IMG/VR virus record: IMGVR_UViG_3300035666_000007
Coordinates: 1 to 64,000 of that record
Strand: one strand, 5' to 3'
Origin: a virus
DNA: 64,000 nucleotides
Position 1 is the first letter of the stretch. Every line of letters starts with the position of its first letter. The notes beneath the pieces were generated by a model. It did no database searches. It was given only the letters and a program-made list of their open reading frames with translations, and was not told the origin of the DNA. Position numbers and translations under genes: made by a program. Shown here piece after piece: positions 38,794 through 46,864 of this stretch.

Positions 38794-39075
38794 GTGGCCG
38801 TCAAAGCAAGCATCCTGAAGAGACTCGTAACACAACTGCGTCGCAATGGACTGGCGGAGGGCGTCGCAAATGCAGTTGCTAGAAAAAAACTACAAGAAGC
38901 TGGCATCCTAAAGAAAGGAAGCGAAGAGCTTACCGAATACGGCAAAAAGCGACAGGCGATGGGTGCATCCGGCAGGGCGAAAGATCGAGCAGCAAAAGCG
39001 AGCAACAGAAAGCCAAGCGAATACAAATACAATTCCAGAACCAATAAGGCTACGCTGAAGAAAAAGAGCAAGTAA
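38794..39075 (+). CDS. Basic conserved phage protein (AMGASGRAKDR motif)
   Basis: 93 residues, GTG start. KKRQAMGASGRAKDRAAKA and KYNSRTNKATLKKKSK define a small basic family found in many phages, including cyanophages, often next to structural genes. It is probably a DNA- or virion-associated protein. It lies alone on the plus strand and overlaps the PrimPol-like gene by 26 bp tail to tail. Confidence 0.68.
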   Translation: MAVKASILKRLVTQLRRNGLAEGVANAVARKKLQEAGILKKGSEELTEYGKKRQAMGASGRAKDRAAKASNRKPSEYKYNSRTNKATLKKKSK

Positions 39076-40420
39076 TTTTATTTCTAGCACAAAAAACAAA
39101 TTTATCTGTATCTATGCAGCACTTCTTGGCGGTTCCGCAGCTCCAAGGCCTCGGATCAGGAGCGGATCCGCAGCGCACACCGTTACTGAGGGGGGTGTGG
39201 GCCACCAGTTGAACCCAGTAGCCCCAATGCTTTTCAAGGGTCCGACGACTCAGGCCGGAGGCTCTTGCAACTTGCCGCTTGCTCCAGGAGGATGCGTCTT
39301 TGATGCTTTTCCAGATACGGGTAAGTCTTGCCTGACTTTGCCTGAAAAGTCGCCTGTTGCGATCCTTGTCACTGCCAATTTTATCTTCAGGCACTCCCTC
39401 GGTGGTTCCAAATTTCTTGCGCAACGACGAACGCGCCCATCGCTCTGCAAGTCCACCAGTTTTTCGCATCAAGTCTTTCTTGGTTGAATGTGATGCGTAT
39501 TCCTCGAAGCCTTCTGTTGCAATAGCTGTTTTACGAATGATGGCGCCCAGCCTGAACGGGCACAGAATGTGGGGGTTGGCGAGTCGAACGGCTGTTGTGA
39601 TTCCCGCCAAAACCCTTTGACTTTGTCCGTGCTGCGTCCATTTTGCAGTAGGCTTAATTTTTTCTACTCTTGCTGCCCCGTTTCCCTTCTCGATGCGCCA
39701 GCCCTTCTTTTTCGCCCTTGCGGTTTCCAGGATTTCACGCCAAGCGTTACAGATTTCTGTATCGCCTATATCTGCAAGTAGCTGAAGGTAAATCAGTTCT
39801 GCATCTTCAATAAATGTTTTGCCTGTAATCAGGGCGCTACCTGTTTGTCCTGGCAGTCGAAAACCGTTGCTGCGAGCACGTTCCGTTTCGCTGTACTCGA
39901 TCTGAGATGGGAACAGCTCGGCTTGGCCTGCTGCTGCCACCATCCCAGAGCGCTCCAGTAGCTCGCGTCCAACCCAGTGGGCCAGCCAGCAAGGGATGGC
40001 GCTGGGCAGGCTCACGTAGGGATGCAGACCGCCTGATGCGCTGCTCCTGAGCAGGGAGACCCGTCCTCCAATCAGCTCGACGTGGCGTTGCAGTTCAAGC
40101 AGTTCGCTGCTTTCCCCGTATCGATCCCAATATTGGCTGCGGTATTTTTTCTTTTGGTCAATATCAAATACGATAACCCTGGTGTTTTTTTCTGGGCGAT
40201 AGCCTGTGATTTTGCTTTCATCTGCAAGGTGTCGCAGAAGGCCTTCGATCCTGTATGGCCTTGGGAGTGATCGCCAGCTGCCACCCTCTCGCTTTTCGAT
40301 CACCTCGTACCACCCCCCGCTGTAGGCCGCCCGCAGCCACTGCTCTTGGGGAGGGGCTTGTCGATTCGGGGGTGGGGCCACTATGATTGGAAGCGAACTT
40401 GAACTTGACTCGTTCACCAC
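39050..40420 (-). CDS. Archaeo-eukaryotic primase (PrimPol)-like replication protein
   Basis: 456 residues. A DxD motif in RVIVFDIDQKKK (about residue 86), an S-G-x-H-like motif in SSASGGLHPYVSLP (about 130) and SNGFRLPGQTGSALITG (about 185) follow the AEP-superfamily order seen in plasmid and mobile-element primases. The C-terminal third is basic and holds a helix-turn-helix (SKRQVARASGLSRRTLEKHW). No helicase motifs are present. It could prime replication or act as an initiator, in parallel with the dnaB-linked set. Confidence 0.62.
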   Translation of the reverse strand: MVNESSSSSLPIIVAPPPNRQAPPQEQWLRAAYSGGWYEVIEKREGGSWRSLPRPYRIEGLLRHLADESKITGYRPEKNTRVIVFDIDQKKKYRSQYWDRYGESSELLELQRHVELIGGRVSLLRSSASGGLHPYVSLPSAIPCWLAHWVGRELLERSGMVAAAGQAELFPSQIEYSETERARSNGFRLPGQTGSALITGKTFIEDAELIYLQLLADIGDTEICNAWREILETARAKKKGWRIEKGNGAARVEKIKPTAKWTQHGQSQRVLAGITTAVRLANPHILCPFRLGAIIRKTAIATEGFEEYASHSTKKDLMRKTGGLAERWARSSLRKKFGTTEGVPEDKIGSDKDRNRRLFRQSQARLTRIWKSIKDASSWSKRQVARASGLSRRTLEKHWGYWVQLVAHTPLSNGVRCGSAPDPRPWSCGTAKKCCIDTDKFVFCARNKITCSFSSA

Positions 40421-40736
40421 AGCGGCCCTCCCCTCTCAAAAGAAGATCCGCTGTCGAGGCCTGGGGGGTTAACCACTCCCCGGGCCTCACCCCTTTTTGG
40501 GGGTGCCTTGCTTGGACCAGCCTACCCCAGCGGCGAGCATTGGACCAGGCCCCCCAGGGATACGCTCAGCCGTTGCTCGGAATCCGCCTGAGAGTTCTCA
40601 CAAAAAAACCTCTGGGCTCCAGCACCCAGAGGCAACCAACTCTCCAGTTGCATTAAAGCGATTTTGCGCCTTAAAGGCAACATTTGTCTTCAAATGCAAA
40701 TTGTAGCATAAAGCACATCTGCCTTGATGGTACTTG
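40421..40736. other. Non-coding stretch
   Basis: No gene seen in 316 bp apart from short frames without protein character. It holds the terminator at 40602-40632 and a short inverted repeat near 40665 (GCGCCTTAAAGGC). Confidence 0.5.
40602..40632 (-). terminator. Rho-independent terminator after the Panacea-like gene
   Basis: CCTCTGGG and CCCAGAGG pair perfectly over 8 bp around an 8-base loop, followed by seven T on the minus strand. It would end the transcript coming from 43.9 kb and isolate the PrimPol-like gene. Confidence 0.85.
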
Positions 40737-41210
40737 CTAATTTGCTATTTTGCTTTTGAAATATATTTTCATGAGTTCCTCGGAAACGTTCAGGTGCTTT
40801 CTACCTGGATTTTCTGCTATTGTTTTATACCACGGCCCCTCTTCGTCGTTTGCTAAGCGTGAAAGCTGAACCAAGTTAAACTTTTTCCCGTACACTTCCC
40901 AGATTACGGACAAAAACGCAACTACGGGTAAAAGGTCATCGCAGTGGTCGGCAGCGCCGGTGGATGAAATATTTCCTGTTCCATATTGCAAGAATTGTTC
41001 TCTTATATCTATACAGACTGGACCGTATCGAAAAGCCTCGATTTTTTCGTCAAACAAGGGTCTTTCGTACATGGCCAGGAACCATCCTTGCGCAAAGTAT
41101 AAAAGTCTTTGCAGCTTTATTGAATTTATTGCCATTTTGTTTTGATGCGATTGATTGATGAACCAATTGGCAATTTGAATCGATGTGTAATCTGGCCGCT
41201 TGTTTTTCAT
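40737..41210 (-). CDS. Panacea-domain protein (SocA/GepA, DUF4065-like)
   Basis: 157 residues. IQIANWFINQSHQNKMAINS, then KLQRLLYFAQGWFLAMYERP, then EAFRYGPVCIDI is the signature of the Panacea domain, used as the antitoxin of diverse toxin-antitoxin pairs and in the phage-associated GepA family. A partner toxin is not evident; the next gene (41254) has no toxin motif. It may act alone, for example to neutralise a host toxin used as phage defence. Confidence 0.8.
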   Translation of the reverse strand: MKNKRPDYTSIQIANWFINQSHQNKMAINSIKLQRLLYFAQGWFLAMYERPLFDEKIEAFRYGPVCIDIREQFLQYGTGNISSTGAADHCDDLLPVVAFLSVIWEVYGKKFNLVQLSRLANDEEGPWYKTIAENPGRKHLNVSEELMKIYFKSKIAN

Positions 41211-41253
41211 GTTTCAAGGTTTATGTCTTTGTGAGTTGACTGGTGCGGAGTCT

Positions 41254-41508
41254 CTACTCTTGCGATTTTCCGGGGATCTTTACGTCTTCTATCGCGATTG
41301 CATTCTGGATGGCGTCATAAAGCGCCGAAGGGTGCAAGTGGTAGCGCTTTTCGTTGTGAACAAGTGTCACTGGATAGCCAAGTCGAATACATGCTATCGT
41401 GGCTTCAGCTAGGCAATCGTCAATATGGCTGTTAGAACATGCGTCGAGGACAAGTTGTTTGATTTTTGTTTTTTCGAGGATGTTGGCAGTGTTGAGAATG
41501 TTTTTCAT
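41254..41508 (-). CDS. Small hypothetical protein
   Basis: 84 residues from ATG 41508 (MKNILNTANILEKTKIKQLV). It has IDDCLAEATIACIRLGYPVT and HLHPSALYDAIQNAI. It lies 43 bp upstream of the Panacea gene and could be its partner, but no toxin fold is recognisable. Confidence 0.52.
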   Translation of the reverse strand: MKNILNTANILEKTKIKQLVLDACSNSHIDDCLAEATIACIRLGYPVTLVHNEKRYHLHPSALYDAIQNAIAIEDVKIPGKSQE

Positions 41509-41573
41509 TGGCAATTTACTTGTTGGTAGTGATGTTTGGCGAGATTGCTGGATGTTGCGCTTTAGTGGCTGCT

Positions 41574-42455
41574 TTAGAAATGGAAATCGAATTCTGAGCC
41601 ATCATCGAGAAGACTCCAGTCAACCGAAATTGCACGATGAAGCTTGTTGTTGACGATTGCACTGGCAATTCCTTCGTAGCTGCCAAGCTGACAAAGAAGC
41701 TCGACCAGCTCGCCCTCTAGCCGCTGTTTTTGGGTCTGCTCGGTTTTTTCTTGACTGCCTGCCAGCACCTCTGCGACCAGTTCGTTATCAGCTAACGGGC
41801 TTTCCGCTGCTTGATTCCGGGTCGGTGACACGCGCTCCCGCTCTCGGGTCATGGCTTTTTCGGCGCGAAGTTGTTGCAGTTCGGCGCGCTCAGCTTCCTG
41901 AATGCGAAGAGCGTCCAGTGCTTCTTTCAGCTTTTCGGTGATTTCAGACTGAAGATTCTTGCCGGCTGGCGCAAATTCTTCAAGGCTGTCGATGTCGATC
42001 TCAGCAAGCTCTGCTAGCCGTTTTTCGGCCTCAGAAGAAGAGGTAACATTGGCGGCCAGGCCTGCAATCCGTACAAGAACCGACTTGTGTTCGTCGATTC
42101 GAGCTTGCTCTTGTGCTTCGATTGCCTTGATGGCCGTTTCGTGTGGCTCGATCAGTCCCTGAACCGCAGCCTCAAGTAGCTTCGCTTTTTCGTCAACAGC
42201 TTTTCCCCGCTGAACATGAACTGCCTTGGCATTTTTCCTGGCTCGCTCAATTGATCCCTTGATCAGGCGCAATTGATACATCCAGCTACGCGCTTCTTTG
42301 TTGCCGGTTTTGTCTCGATAGTCAAAGCTTTTGCTTTCGGAGTCCTGGGTTGCGATTGCAATTTCTGCTGCAAGCGCCTCCCATTTGCTAAGAGCGCTGG
42401 TCTCCTGTACGGCAACTTGTGTGATTGAGAGCTGATTTTCTGGAGCGGAGGTCAT
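41574..42455 (-). CDS. Coiled-coil phage protein
   Basis: 293 residues. The N-terminal part (SKWEALAAEIAIATQDSESK; then KTGNKEARSWMYQLRLIKGS) and charged helices to residue 200 (KAIEAQEQARIDEHKSVL; EKRLAELAEIDIDSLEEF) suggest a long coiled coil. Similar phage proteins accompany recombination or ssDNA-annealing genes, as does DUF1351, but the match is weak. The start overlaps the next gene by 4 bp. Confidence 0.6.
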   Translation of the reverse strand: MTSAPENQLSITQVAVQETSALSKWEALAAEIAIATQDSESKSFDYRDKTGNKEARSWMYQLRLIKGSIERARKNAKAVHVQRGKAVDEKAKLLEAAVQGLIEPHETAIKAIEAQEQARIDEHKSVLVRIAGLAANVTSSSEAEKRLAELAEIDIDSLEEFAPAGKNLQSEITEKLKEALDALRIQEAERAELQQLRAEKAMTRERERVSPTRNQAAESPLADNELVAEVLAGSQEKTEQTQKQRLEGELVELLCQLGSYEGIASAIVNNKLHRAISVDWSLLDDGSEFDFHF

Positions 42456-42706
42456 TTGGTTGGAGCCGTTCGGCTGTAATGTGTAATTTTTGAAATAAAA
42501 CTTTTTGCGCTGAAAGAAAGCAGAGGGAAAGCTTTTTCGGCGAAGTAGTCTTGATGGAGTTTGGACCAGGCGAACCAGTAAATACTACCCCAGCACGCAT
42601 TGAGCAAAGCGTCCATCGGTTCGCCGCTCTTGTTTACCCAGGCAATTTTCCCAATTCGCCCATAGTCCGAGTTGATTGCGATTGGCTGACAGCAGCTGCT
42701 TTTCAT
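42452..42706 (-). CDS. Hypothetical protein
   Basis: 84 residues (MKSSCCQPIAINSDYGRIGK). It has WGSIYWFAWSKLHQDYFAEK and a basic C-terminus. It overlaps both neighbours by 4 bp, so three genes are coupled. No family recognised. Confidence 0.55.
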   Translation of the reverse strand: MKSSCCQPIAINSDYGRIGKIAWVNKSGEPMDALLNACWGSIYWFAWSKLHQDYFAEKAFPLLSFSAKSFISKITHYSRTAPTK

Positions 42707-43104
42707 GCTTTTGCCAATACTTTCGTTGGGCTGGTTTTTTTGAGCCTCGGATGGGCGGTGACAATTGTTTTTTGTTTTTCCTTGTTCCTCAGTTCTTGCT
42801 GTTCGGCGTGCATGGCCAAATGTTTCTCAAGTGCGTTCATGTGCGGGCACTTGCTTCCGACCTGATGTCGCTTGAAGTATTCGCGCAGATCTGCAAGTAT
42901 TGCGAATTCGTATTCAGATCTTTCCGGCCCCCAGGTTCCATGTGTTTCGTTCAACTTGTGCAAGTCATACCATTCGCTGTCACTCAGGTATCTTCTCTTG
43001 GATGCCCAGAGTAGGTCGGAGAAATGTAGCTTTTGACTCCTTCTTTGTTCTTTTTCGGCCTTTGCTCGTTCCTTCGCTTCTCTGCGTGTTAAAAATGTTG
43101 CCAT
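42703..43104 (-). CDS. Basic hypothetical protein
   Basis: 133 residues. The N-terminus is Lys/Arg/Glu helix (RREAKERAKAEKEQRRSQKL), then LSDSEWYDLHKLNETHGTWG and a Cys/His pair (SKCPHMNALEKHL). It could bind RNA or DNA. No family recognised. Confidence 0.58.
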   Translation of the reverse strand: MATFLTRREAKERAKAEKEQRRSQKLHFSDLLWASKRRYLSDSEWYDLHKLNETHGTWGPERSEYEFAILADLREYFKRHQVGSKCPHMNALEKHLAMHAEQQELRNKEKQKTIVTAHPRLKKTSPTKVLAKA

Positions 43105-43114
43105 GGTTTTCTGA

Positions 43115-43357
43115 TTAAAAAAGCGATAACTGTTTTCTGTTGCTGGAGTTCGTGGCTTTTGTTAGTGACCGAGTAGAGAGGTGGATGAGAGGAAAGATCC
43201 AGCTTTGCTCAATCGCATAAAGGGATTGGAGCCGGCAAATGAAATGCGGAACCTTTTGACCGCTGACCTTGCCGGTGACGATAAACTCGTTGTCGCCATG
43301 CCAGCGTGCGTAAACAGTCTCGCCGATTTCAATTTTCTGCGTGGATTTTCGAGTCAT
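43115..43357 (-). CDS. Small beta-barrel-like protein
   Basis: 80 residues (MTRKSTQKIEIGETVYARWH). IGETVYARWHGDNEFIVTGK resembles an SH3-type strand order, then the sequence turns basic. It is the first gene after the operator promoter at 43399-43427. Confidence 0.58.
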   Translation of the reverse strand: MTRKSTQKIEIGETVYARWHGDNEFIVTGKVSGQKVPHFICRLQSLYAIEQSWIFPLIHLSTRSLTKATNSSNRKQLSLF

Positions 43358-43398
43358 CTGACTGGTTCAATAGATAAAAGCAGCGTGTGAACTCCTTA

Positions 43399-43427
43399 AG
43401 TGTACGTGGGACCAATGGTCCTGTCAA
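43399..43427 (-). promoter_or_regulatory. Leftward promoter with palindromic operator
   Basis: TTGACA, 17 bp, TACACT on the minus strand. GGACCAATGGTCC (43409-43421) is a perfect odd-centred palindrome immediately after the -35. Upstream, CTTGTACTAC and GTAGTCGCAAG (43437-43461) form a second inverted repeat. It probably drives the genes from 43357 leftward to the terminator at 40602. Confidence 0.85.
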
Positions 43428-43485
43428 GTGATCAATCTTGTACTACGTCCAGTAGTCGCAAGTGTCACACTACTCATAAGCGTTT

Positions 43486-43770
43486 TTAATTTGTAAGGAG
43501 ATTCTCGCAGGGCTTCATAATGCGCGACTTGGCCCCGGCCTGCTTGATGGTATATCCTTGTACGTGAATCCTCCACGCAGCGGCGCAGATGGCTGTTATC
43601 GACTGCTCCATTGGCTTCCTGTCTGTCTTGGAGATGGCCATATGCTTGTCCTTGAGCAGCCATTCCAGTTGCTCCAGCTCTTCTGCTCCTTCTTGAAGTT
43701 TTTGCTTGGCCTTCAGATAGCAGTTGTGAATTTCTGCGTTGTCAGAAGAGGATGGGGTAAAGTCGAACAT
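43486..43770 (-). CDS. Hypothetical protein
   Basis: 94 residues (MFDFTPSSSDNAEIHNCYLK). Helical, with KAKQKLQEGAEELEQLEWLL. It overlaps the upstream gene by 29 bp. No family recognised. Confidence 0.58.
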   Translation of the reverse strand: MFDFTPSSSDNAEIHNCYLKAKQKLQEGAEELEQLEWLLKDKHMAISKTDRKPMEQSITAICAAAWRIHVQGYTIKQAGAKSRIMKPCENLLTN

Positions 43771-43927
43771 TGTTTTTTTTGATTTTTTTTACGGTTATTG
43801 ATTCAGCTTTTGCGTGAAGCCCGTTAACAAGCTGCAGAGCCTCGACGATGTTTCCGCACTCAACAGTTGCGGCGATCGTCCTGTTTTCTAGGGTGGCTTC
43901 GTAGTGAAAAACCTGGATGGCGTGCAT
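43742..43927 (-). CDS. Small beta-rich protein at the divergent junction
   Basis: 61 residues from ATG 43927 (MHAIQVFHYEATLENRTIAA). Strands then GNIVEALQLVNGLHAKAE helix, the same simple plan as the 10225 protein. It is the first minus-strand gene at the divergence point; the opposite gene starts 48 bp away. Confidence 0.55.
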   Translation of the reverse strand: MHAIQVFHYEATLENRTIAATVECGNIVEALQLVNGLHAKAESITVKKIKKNNVRLYPILF

Positions 43928-43975
43928 GGCTGAGACGGCATGATTTAGTGTTGCTGGTAGCCCCCAAGCGTTGAG

Positions 43976-44497
43976 ATGGCCAGGAAGTACAGCCAGGATA
44001 AGCCATTTCCATACAAAATTCACGTTTTTGACAAGGAGACTTACGAGGGTGAGCTTCGGAGGCGGAAAGAGTCACGGGTGCGGATGGTCGTGGAAACGAT
44101 TGCGTGGAAGCAAGGGGCCCTGCGCCGAATCAAGTTGCGGTTTGCCCACCAGATCTCAAAAATGAGACAGCAGATCAAGAGGCCATGGTACTGCTACTAC
44201 ACGGTTCATGGCTACGGTGCTTCAAGCGGCGGGGAGTTCATTTGCCCACAAACCTCCATGAGGGCCAGGCGGATAAAGCAGGATTATGCGTTTTTCTTTC
44301 GCCAATACTACGCGAAATGCGTCAAAACTTCGCTGGCGATTCTTGGTTGGCTTTCCGATTTGGAACCTTATGAGTACACCGTTGAACTGCATCATTATTT
44401 GCTTCGACTGGTTGTCGTTCAGTATCCATCAAAGCATTGGATAGAGAGGCATGAGCAGCATTGCCCAGAGGAATTTTCATGTTCGCTTGGGGCCTAG
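43976..44497 (+). CDS. Hypothetical protein, first gene of the rightward arm
   Basis: 173 residues (MARKYSQDKPFPYKIHVFDK). Strongly basic, with RRRKESRVRMVVETIAWKQG and PWYCYYTVHGYGASSGGEFI. No family recognised. It overlaps the next gene by 47 bp. Confidence 0.6.
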   Translation: MARKYSQDKPFPYKIHVFDKETYEGELRRRKESRVRMVVETIAWKQGALRRIKLRFAHQISKMRQQIKRPWYCYYTVHGYGASSGGEFICPQTSMRARRIKQDYAFFFRQYYAKCVKTSLAILGWLSDLEPYEYTVELHHYLLRLVVVQYPSKHWIERHEQHCPEEFSCSLGA

Positions 44498-45002
44498 TGG
44501 TTATCCCTACTTCAGCAAAACGCAAACAGTCAATAGATTTGCGTTATGCAAGGAGTCCTTGCTGCATGAAAATGGCATCATTCTTAGATTCAAGAAGATT
44601 TACGGAAGTCTGCGCGATATTGAGCTTTGCGCACTTACCGAGTTTGACTCGATTGAAGAATTATCCGATAGGTACGAAAGACTGAATTCGCTTGGATACG
44701 GAGGCGAATTTTTTAAGCCAGATACGGTTTCGTCACCAGAAGGAGGTCTATATCCATTTCTGAGAGTGAGAGGCAGGAAAAGGTATGAATTTATAGATTC
44801 TGGCTGTATTTGGATTGGCACAAAATTTGAGTATCCGCGTGTGTTCGTGGATAATGAAATCGCCAACTGGTTCTGTCCATACTCTCCTGGCGGCGTTGTT
44901 CGCAGGGAGCCGTTTTTGCCATACGCAAAAGCTATACAAATAATGCCGCGACTGCTGAATAGGAACAGGTATGCGGATCTCGATATTGATGGATTCATTT
45001 AG
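44451..45002 (+). CDS. Hypothetical protein
   Basis: 183 residues (MSSIAQRNFHVRLGPSGYPY). FDSIEELSDRYERLNSLGYG and PFLRVRGRKRYEFIDSGCIW are visible. Aromatic residues are frequent. No family recognised. A 164-bp gap with a promoter follows. Confidence 0.58.
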   Translation: MSSIAQRNFHVRLGPSGYPYFSKTQTVNRFALCKESLLHENGIILRFKKIYGSLRDIELCALTEFDSIEELSDRYERLNSLGYGGEFFKPDTVSSPEGGLYPFLRVRGRKRYEFIDSGCIWIGTKFEYPRVFVDNEIANWFCPYSPGGVVRREPFLPYAKAIQIMPRLLNRNRYADLDIDGFI

Positions 45003-45109
45003 CTCTTTGGAGCTTGTGAGTGGCCAGCAGCGGGCGATGGTTCCGAGGGATTGCCGATACCGCCGACTCTCCGCCCTTGCGGAAGGCGTAAAATTACTTT
45101 TGTATTTCC

Positions 45110-45138
45110 TTGACAGGCGGGGCTATTAGTGTTACTAT
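45110..45138 (+). promoter_or_regulatory. Rightward array promoter 1
   Basis: TTGACA, 17 bp, TACTAT, with an upstream AT tract (TTTTGTATTTCC) identical to that before promoter 2. It drives 45167-46717. Confidence 0.85.
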
Positions 45139-45166
45139 TAAATAGTAAATCAGCTCATCCAGCTAA

Positions 45167-45610
45167 ATGAATCAAGTGGTTGCACCTTATTCGTTTCAGG
45201 AAACAATCAAGATTGAACCTCGCAATAAAACCCTGCATGAGCAAATGTGCTTTATTGCTGACGAAGTTGTTCGCCATAACTTTTCAGACGTGGCTGTTCA
45301 TGACGCAAGGATTCTGCGTCGCATGAAGCGAGGGGAAGTGAGGCTTTGGATCGTTAGCGAGCTTGGCAGTCAGTTTTTGCCAATGTATTGCCGCTTGACC
45401 GAAGTCGCTCGACAAGGCGATTACGAGTATGTGTTGTCGGCAGTCGAGGTAACAATTATGCGCCTTCTTCAGAGTGACCCGTTGAGCATGGCGCGTCAAA
45501 AGCAGTTTTTTGATACGGCAAGATTTTATTTTGTCACCAAAGGCGTTGGCGCTTGCGATGGTTCGATTGAATCTGCTAGCTTTTGTGACGTTGTCAACCT
45601 CGTGCGCTGA
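45167..45610 (+). CDS. Hypothetical protein
   Basis: 147 residues (MNQVVAPYSFQETIKIEPRN). Helices such as FIADEVVRHNFSDVAVHDAR and EVTIMRLLQSDPLSMARQ. First gene of the unit behind promoter 1. No family recognised. Confidence 0.6.
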   Translation: MNQVVAPYSFQETIKIEPRNKTLHEQMCFIADEVVRHNFSDVAVHDARILRRMKRGEVRLWIVSELGSQFLPMYCRLTEVARQGDYEYVLSAVEVTIMRLLQSDPLSMARQKQFFDTARFYFVTKGVGACDGSIESASFCDVVNLVR

Positions 45611-45673
45611 GGCGGCGGAGGCTTTCTTCTGAACCGCCAGACAGGTTTTTGCAGTGTTAGTTTACCTTGAATC

Positions 45674-45973
45674 ATGAAAACTCCAGAGCTTTATGTTTAT
45701 GAGCTGCAGCTGCTTCTTTATTCCCTTCAACTTGATTCCAGCATAATTGAGCAAAAAACGCTAAAAGATCTGAGAAGATCGGAAAGGTGGGCTTTGCTTT
45801 GTTTCTGGAGAAGGCGAAGCATCGTGATGGCGGCTGCAATCAGAGCGGAAGCTGCCATGCAATCGCTGAAAGCGATAGCCGAGCTGCGAGATAAACTCCT
45901 GGAAAGCACAGGGGTTGACGAGGACATGCGCCCGATCACTTTCAAACAAATGCTGAAATTCAATGACAAATGA
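45674..45973 (+). CDS. Hypothetical helical protein
   Basis: 99 residues (MKTPELYVYELQLLLYSLQL). Helices throughout, including RRSERWALLCFWRRRSIVMA. It overlaps the next gene by 11 bp. No family recognised. Confidence 0.55.
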   Translation: MKTPELYVYELQLLLYSLQLDSSIIEQKTLKDLRRSERWALLCFWRRRSIVMAAAIRAEAAMQSLKAIAELRDKLLESTGVDEDMRPITFKQMLKFNDK

Positions 45974-46292
45974 ACAATTGCTGATTGAAGAGTGCAGCAA
46001 GTTTGCTCTTTACATTGCAAACAAAGATGCAAAAACATGGAATGATCTTTGTCGTGACCTGACAATTATCTGGAAGAAAAACTTAAACGATGAAAAGATT
46101 TTCGACTTTCTAGCCTTTGATCGCTGCCACAGGACTGTTGGCGGAATGTCTGGTAAATACCTCCATTCCTGCTGCCCAGCAGAGTTGAAGAATTTGTTTT
46201 ACCGAAACAATCGTGCCGTGATTGCGTTGACTTCGCAAGAGATCATGTTCAGGATCAAGGACGAGCTTAAGATTGGCAATTATTACGAATGA
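45963..46292 (+). CDS. Hypothetical protein
   Basis: 109 residues (MTNEQLLIEECSKFALYIAN). Includes FDRCHRTVGGMSGKYLHSCC. It overlaps the next start by 4 bp. No family recognised. Confidence 0.55.
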   Translation: MTNEQLLIEECSKFALYIANKDAKTWNDLCRDLTIIWKKNLNDEKIFDFLAFDRCHRTVGGMSGKYLHSCCPAELKNLFYRNNRAVIALTSQEIMFRIKDELKIGNYYE

Positions 46293-46717
46293 AATCACCC
46301 ACAACAGCCCCAGTCGTTTGCATTGACAATCCAATTCTTCGGTATATGACGGAAGCCTTGTTGTTTTCGTCTATCGTCGAGGATCAGTCGCTCAGCAAGA
46401 ATTACAGCATCTGCGATATTGACCAAGGCTGCTTAAGCAGGCTGTATGCAGATTTTCAGCGGTTCATTGATAGATGTGAGTCGGAGATTACGGCAGCAAT
46501 CGGGGGCGACTGGGAAAGTCTTGAAGCCTTTTATCTTGGCATCCATCAGGAAGGATGCGTTGAAAGAGATTTTATTTATACCAGAAACCATGACGGAAGT
46601 GGATTTTGGGATACGGGTCGATGGGATCCTCGGGTTTCGCAGATTCTCTCCAACGCGGCGCATCGCTTTCCTCAGATTGAGTGCTTTGTAGGCGATGACA
46701 AAAAAATTTACTTTTGA
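46289..46717 (+). CDS. Conserved phage protein (TRNxxGSGFWDxGRW family)
   Basis: 142 residues. RYMTEALLFSSIVEDQSLSK, NYSICDIDQ, then DFIYTRNHDGSGFWDTGRWD and FVGDDKKIYF is a widely distributed phage family (RNxHGxGFWDRG) of unknown function. It is last in the unit; a terminator-like stem follows. Confidence 0.72.
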   Translation: MKSPTTAPVVCIDNPILRYMTEALLFSSIVEDQSLSKNYSICDIDQGCLSRLYADFQRFIDRCESEITAAIGGDWESLEAFYLGIHQEGCVERDFIYTRNHDGSGFWDTGRWDPRVSQILSNAAHRFPQIECFVGDDKKIYF

Positions 46718-46729
46718 TTGCGCCTAGTG

Positions 46730-46757
46730 CCGCCTTCTTGACCTTGCCTTAAGGCGG
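46730..46757 (+). terminator. Weak terminator-like stem
   Basis: CCGCCTT and AAGGCGG pair over 7 bp with a 14-base loop, followed by ATTAGTTTTGTATTT. It lies between the stop of the previous unit and promoter 2. The long loop makes efficiency uncertain. Confidence 0.5.
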
Positions 46758-46776
46758 AAATTAGTTTTGTATTTCC

Positions 46777-46805
46777 TTGACAGCTGGCACCATTGGTGCT
46801 AATAT
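46777..46805 (+). promoter_or_regulatory. Rightward array promoter 2 with operator
   Basis: TTGACA, 17 bp, TAATAT. GGCACCATTGGTGC (46786-46799) lies against the -10, exactly as in the leftward promoter at 38717. Confidence 0.87.
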
Positions 46806-46864
46806 TGTAAATGCTGGGGAGTAACCCGCTCTCCTCGCCGATCACTTTTATTCATTCCAGAACC

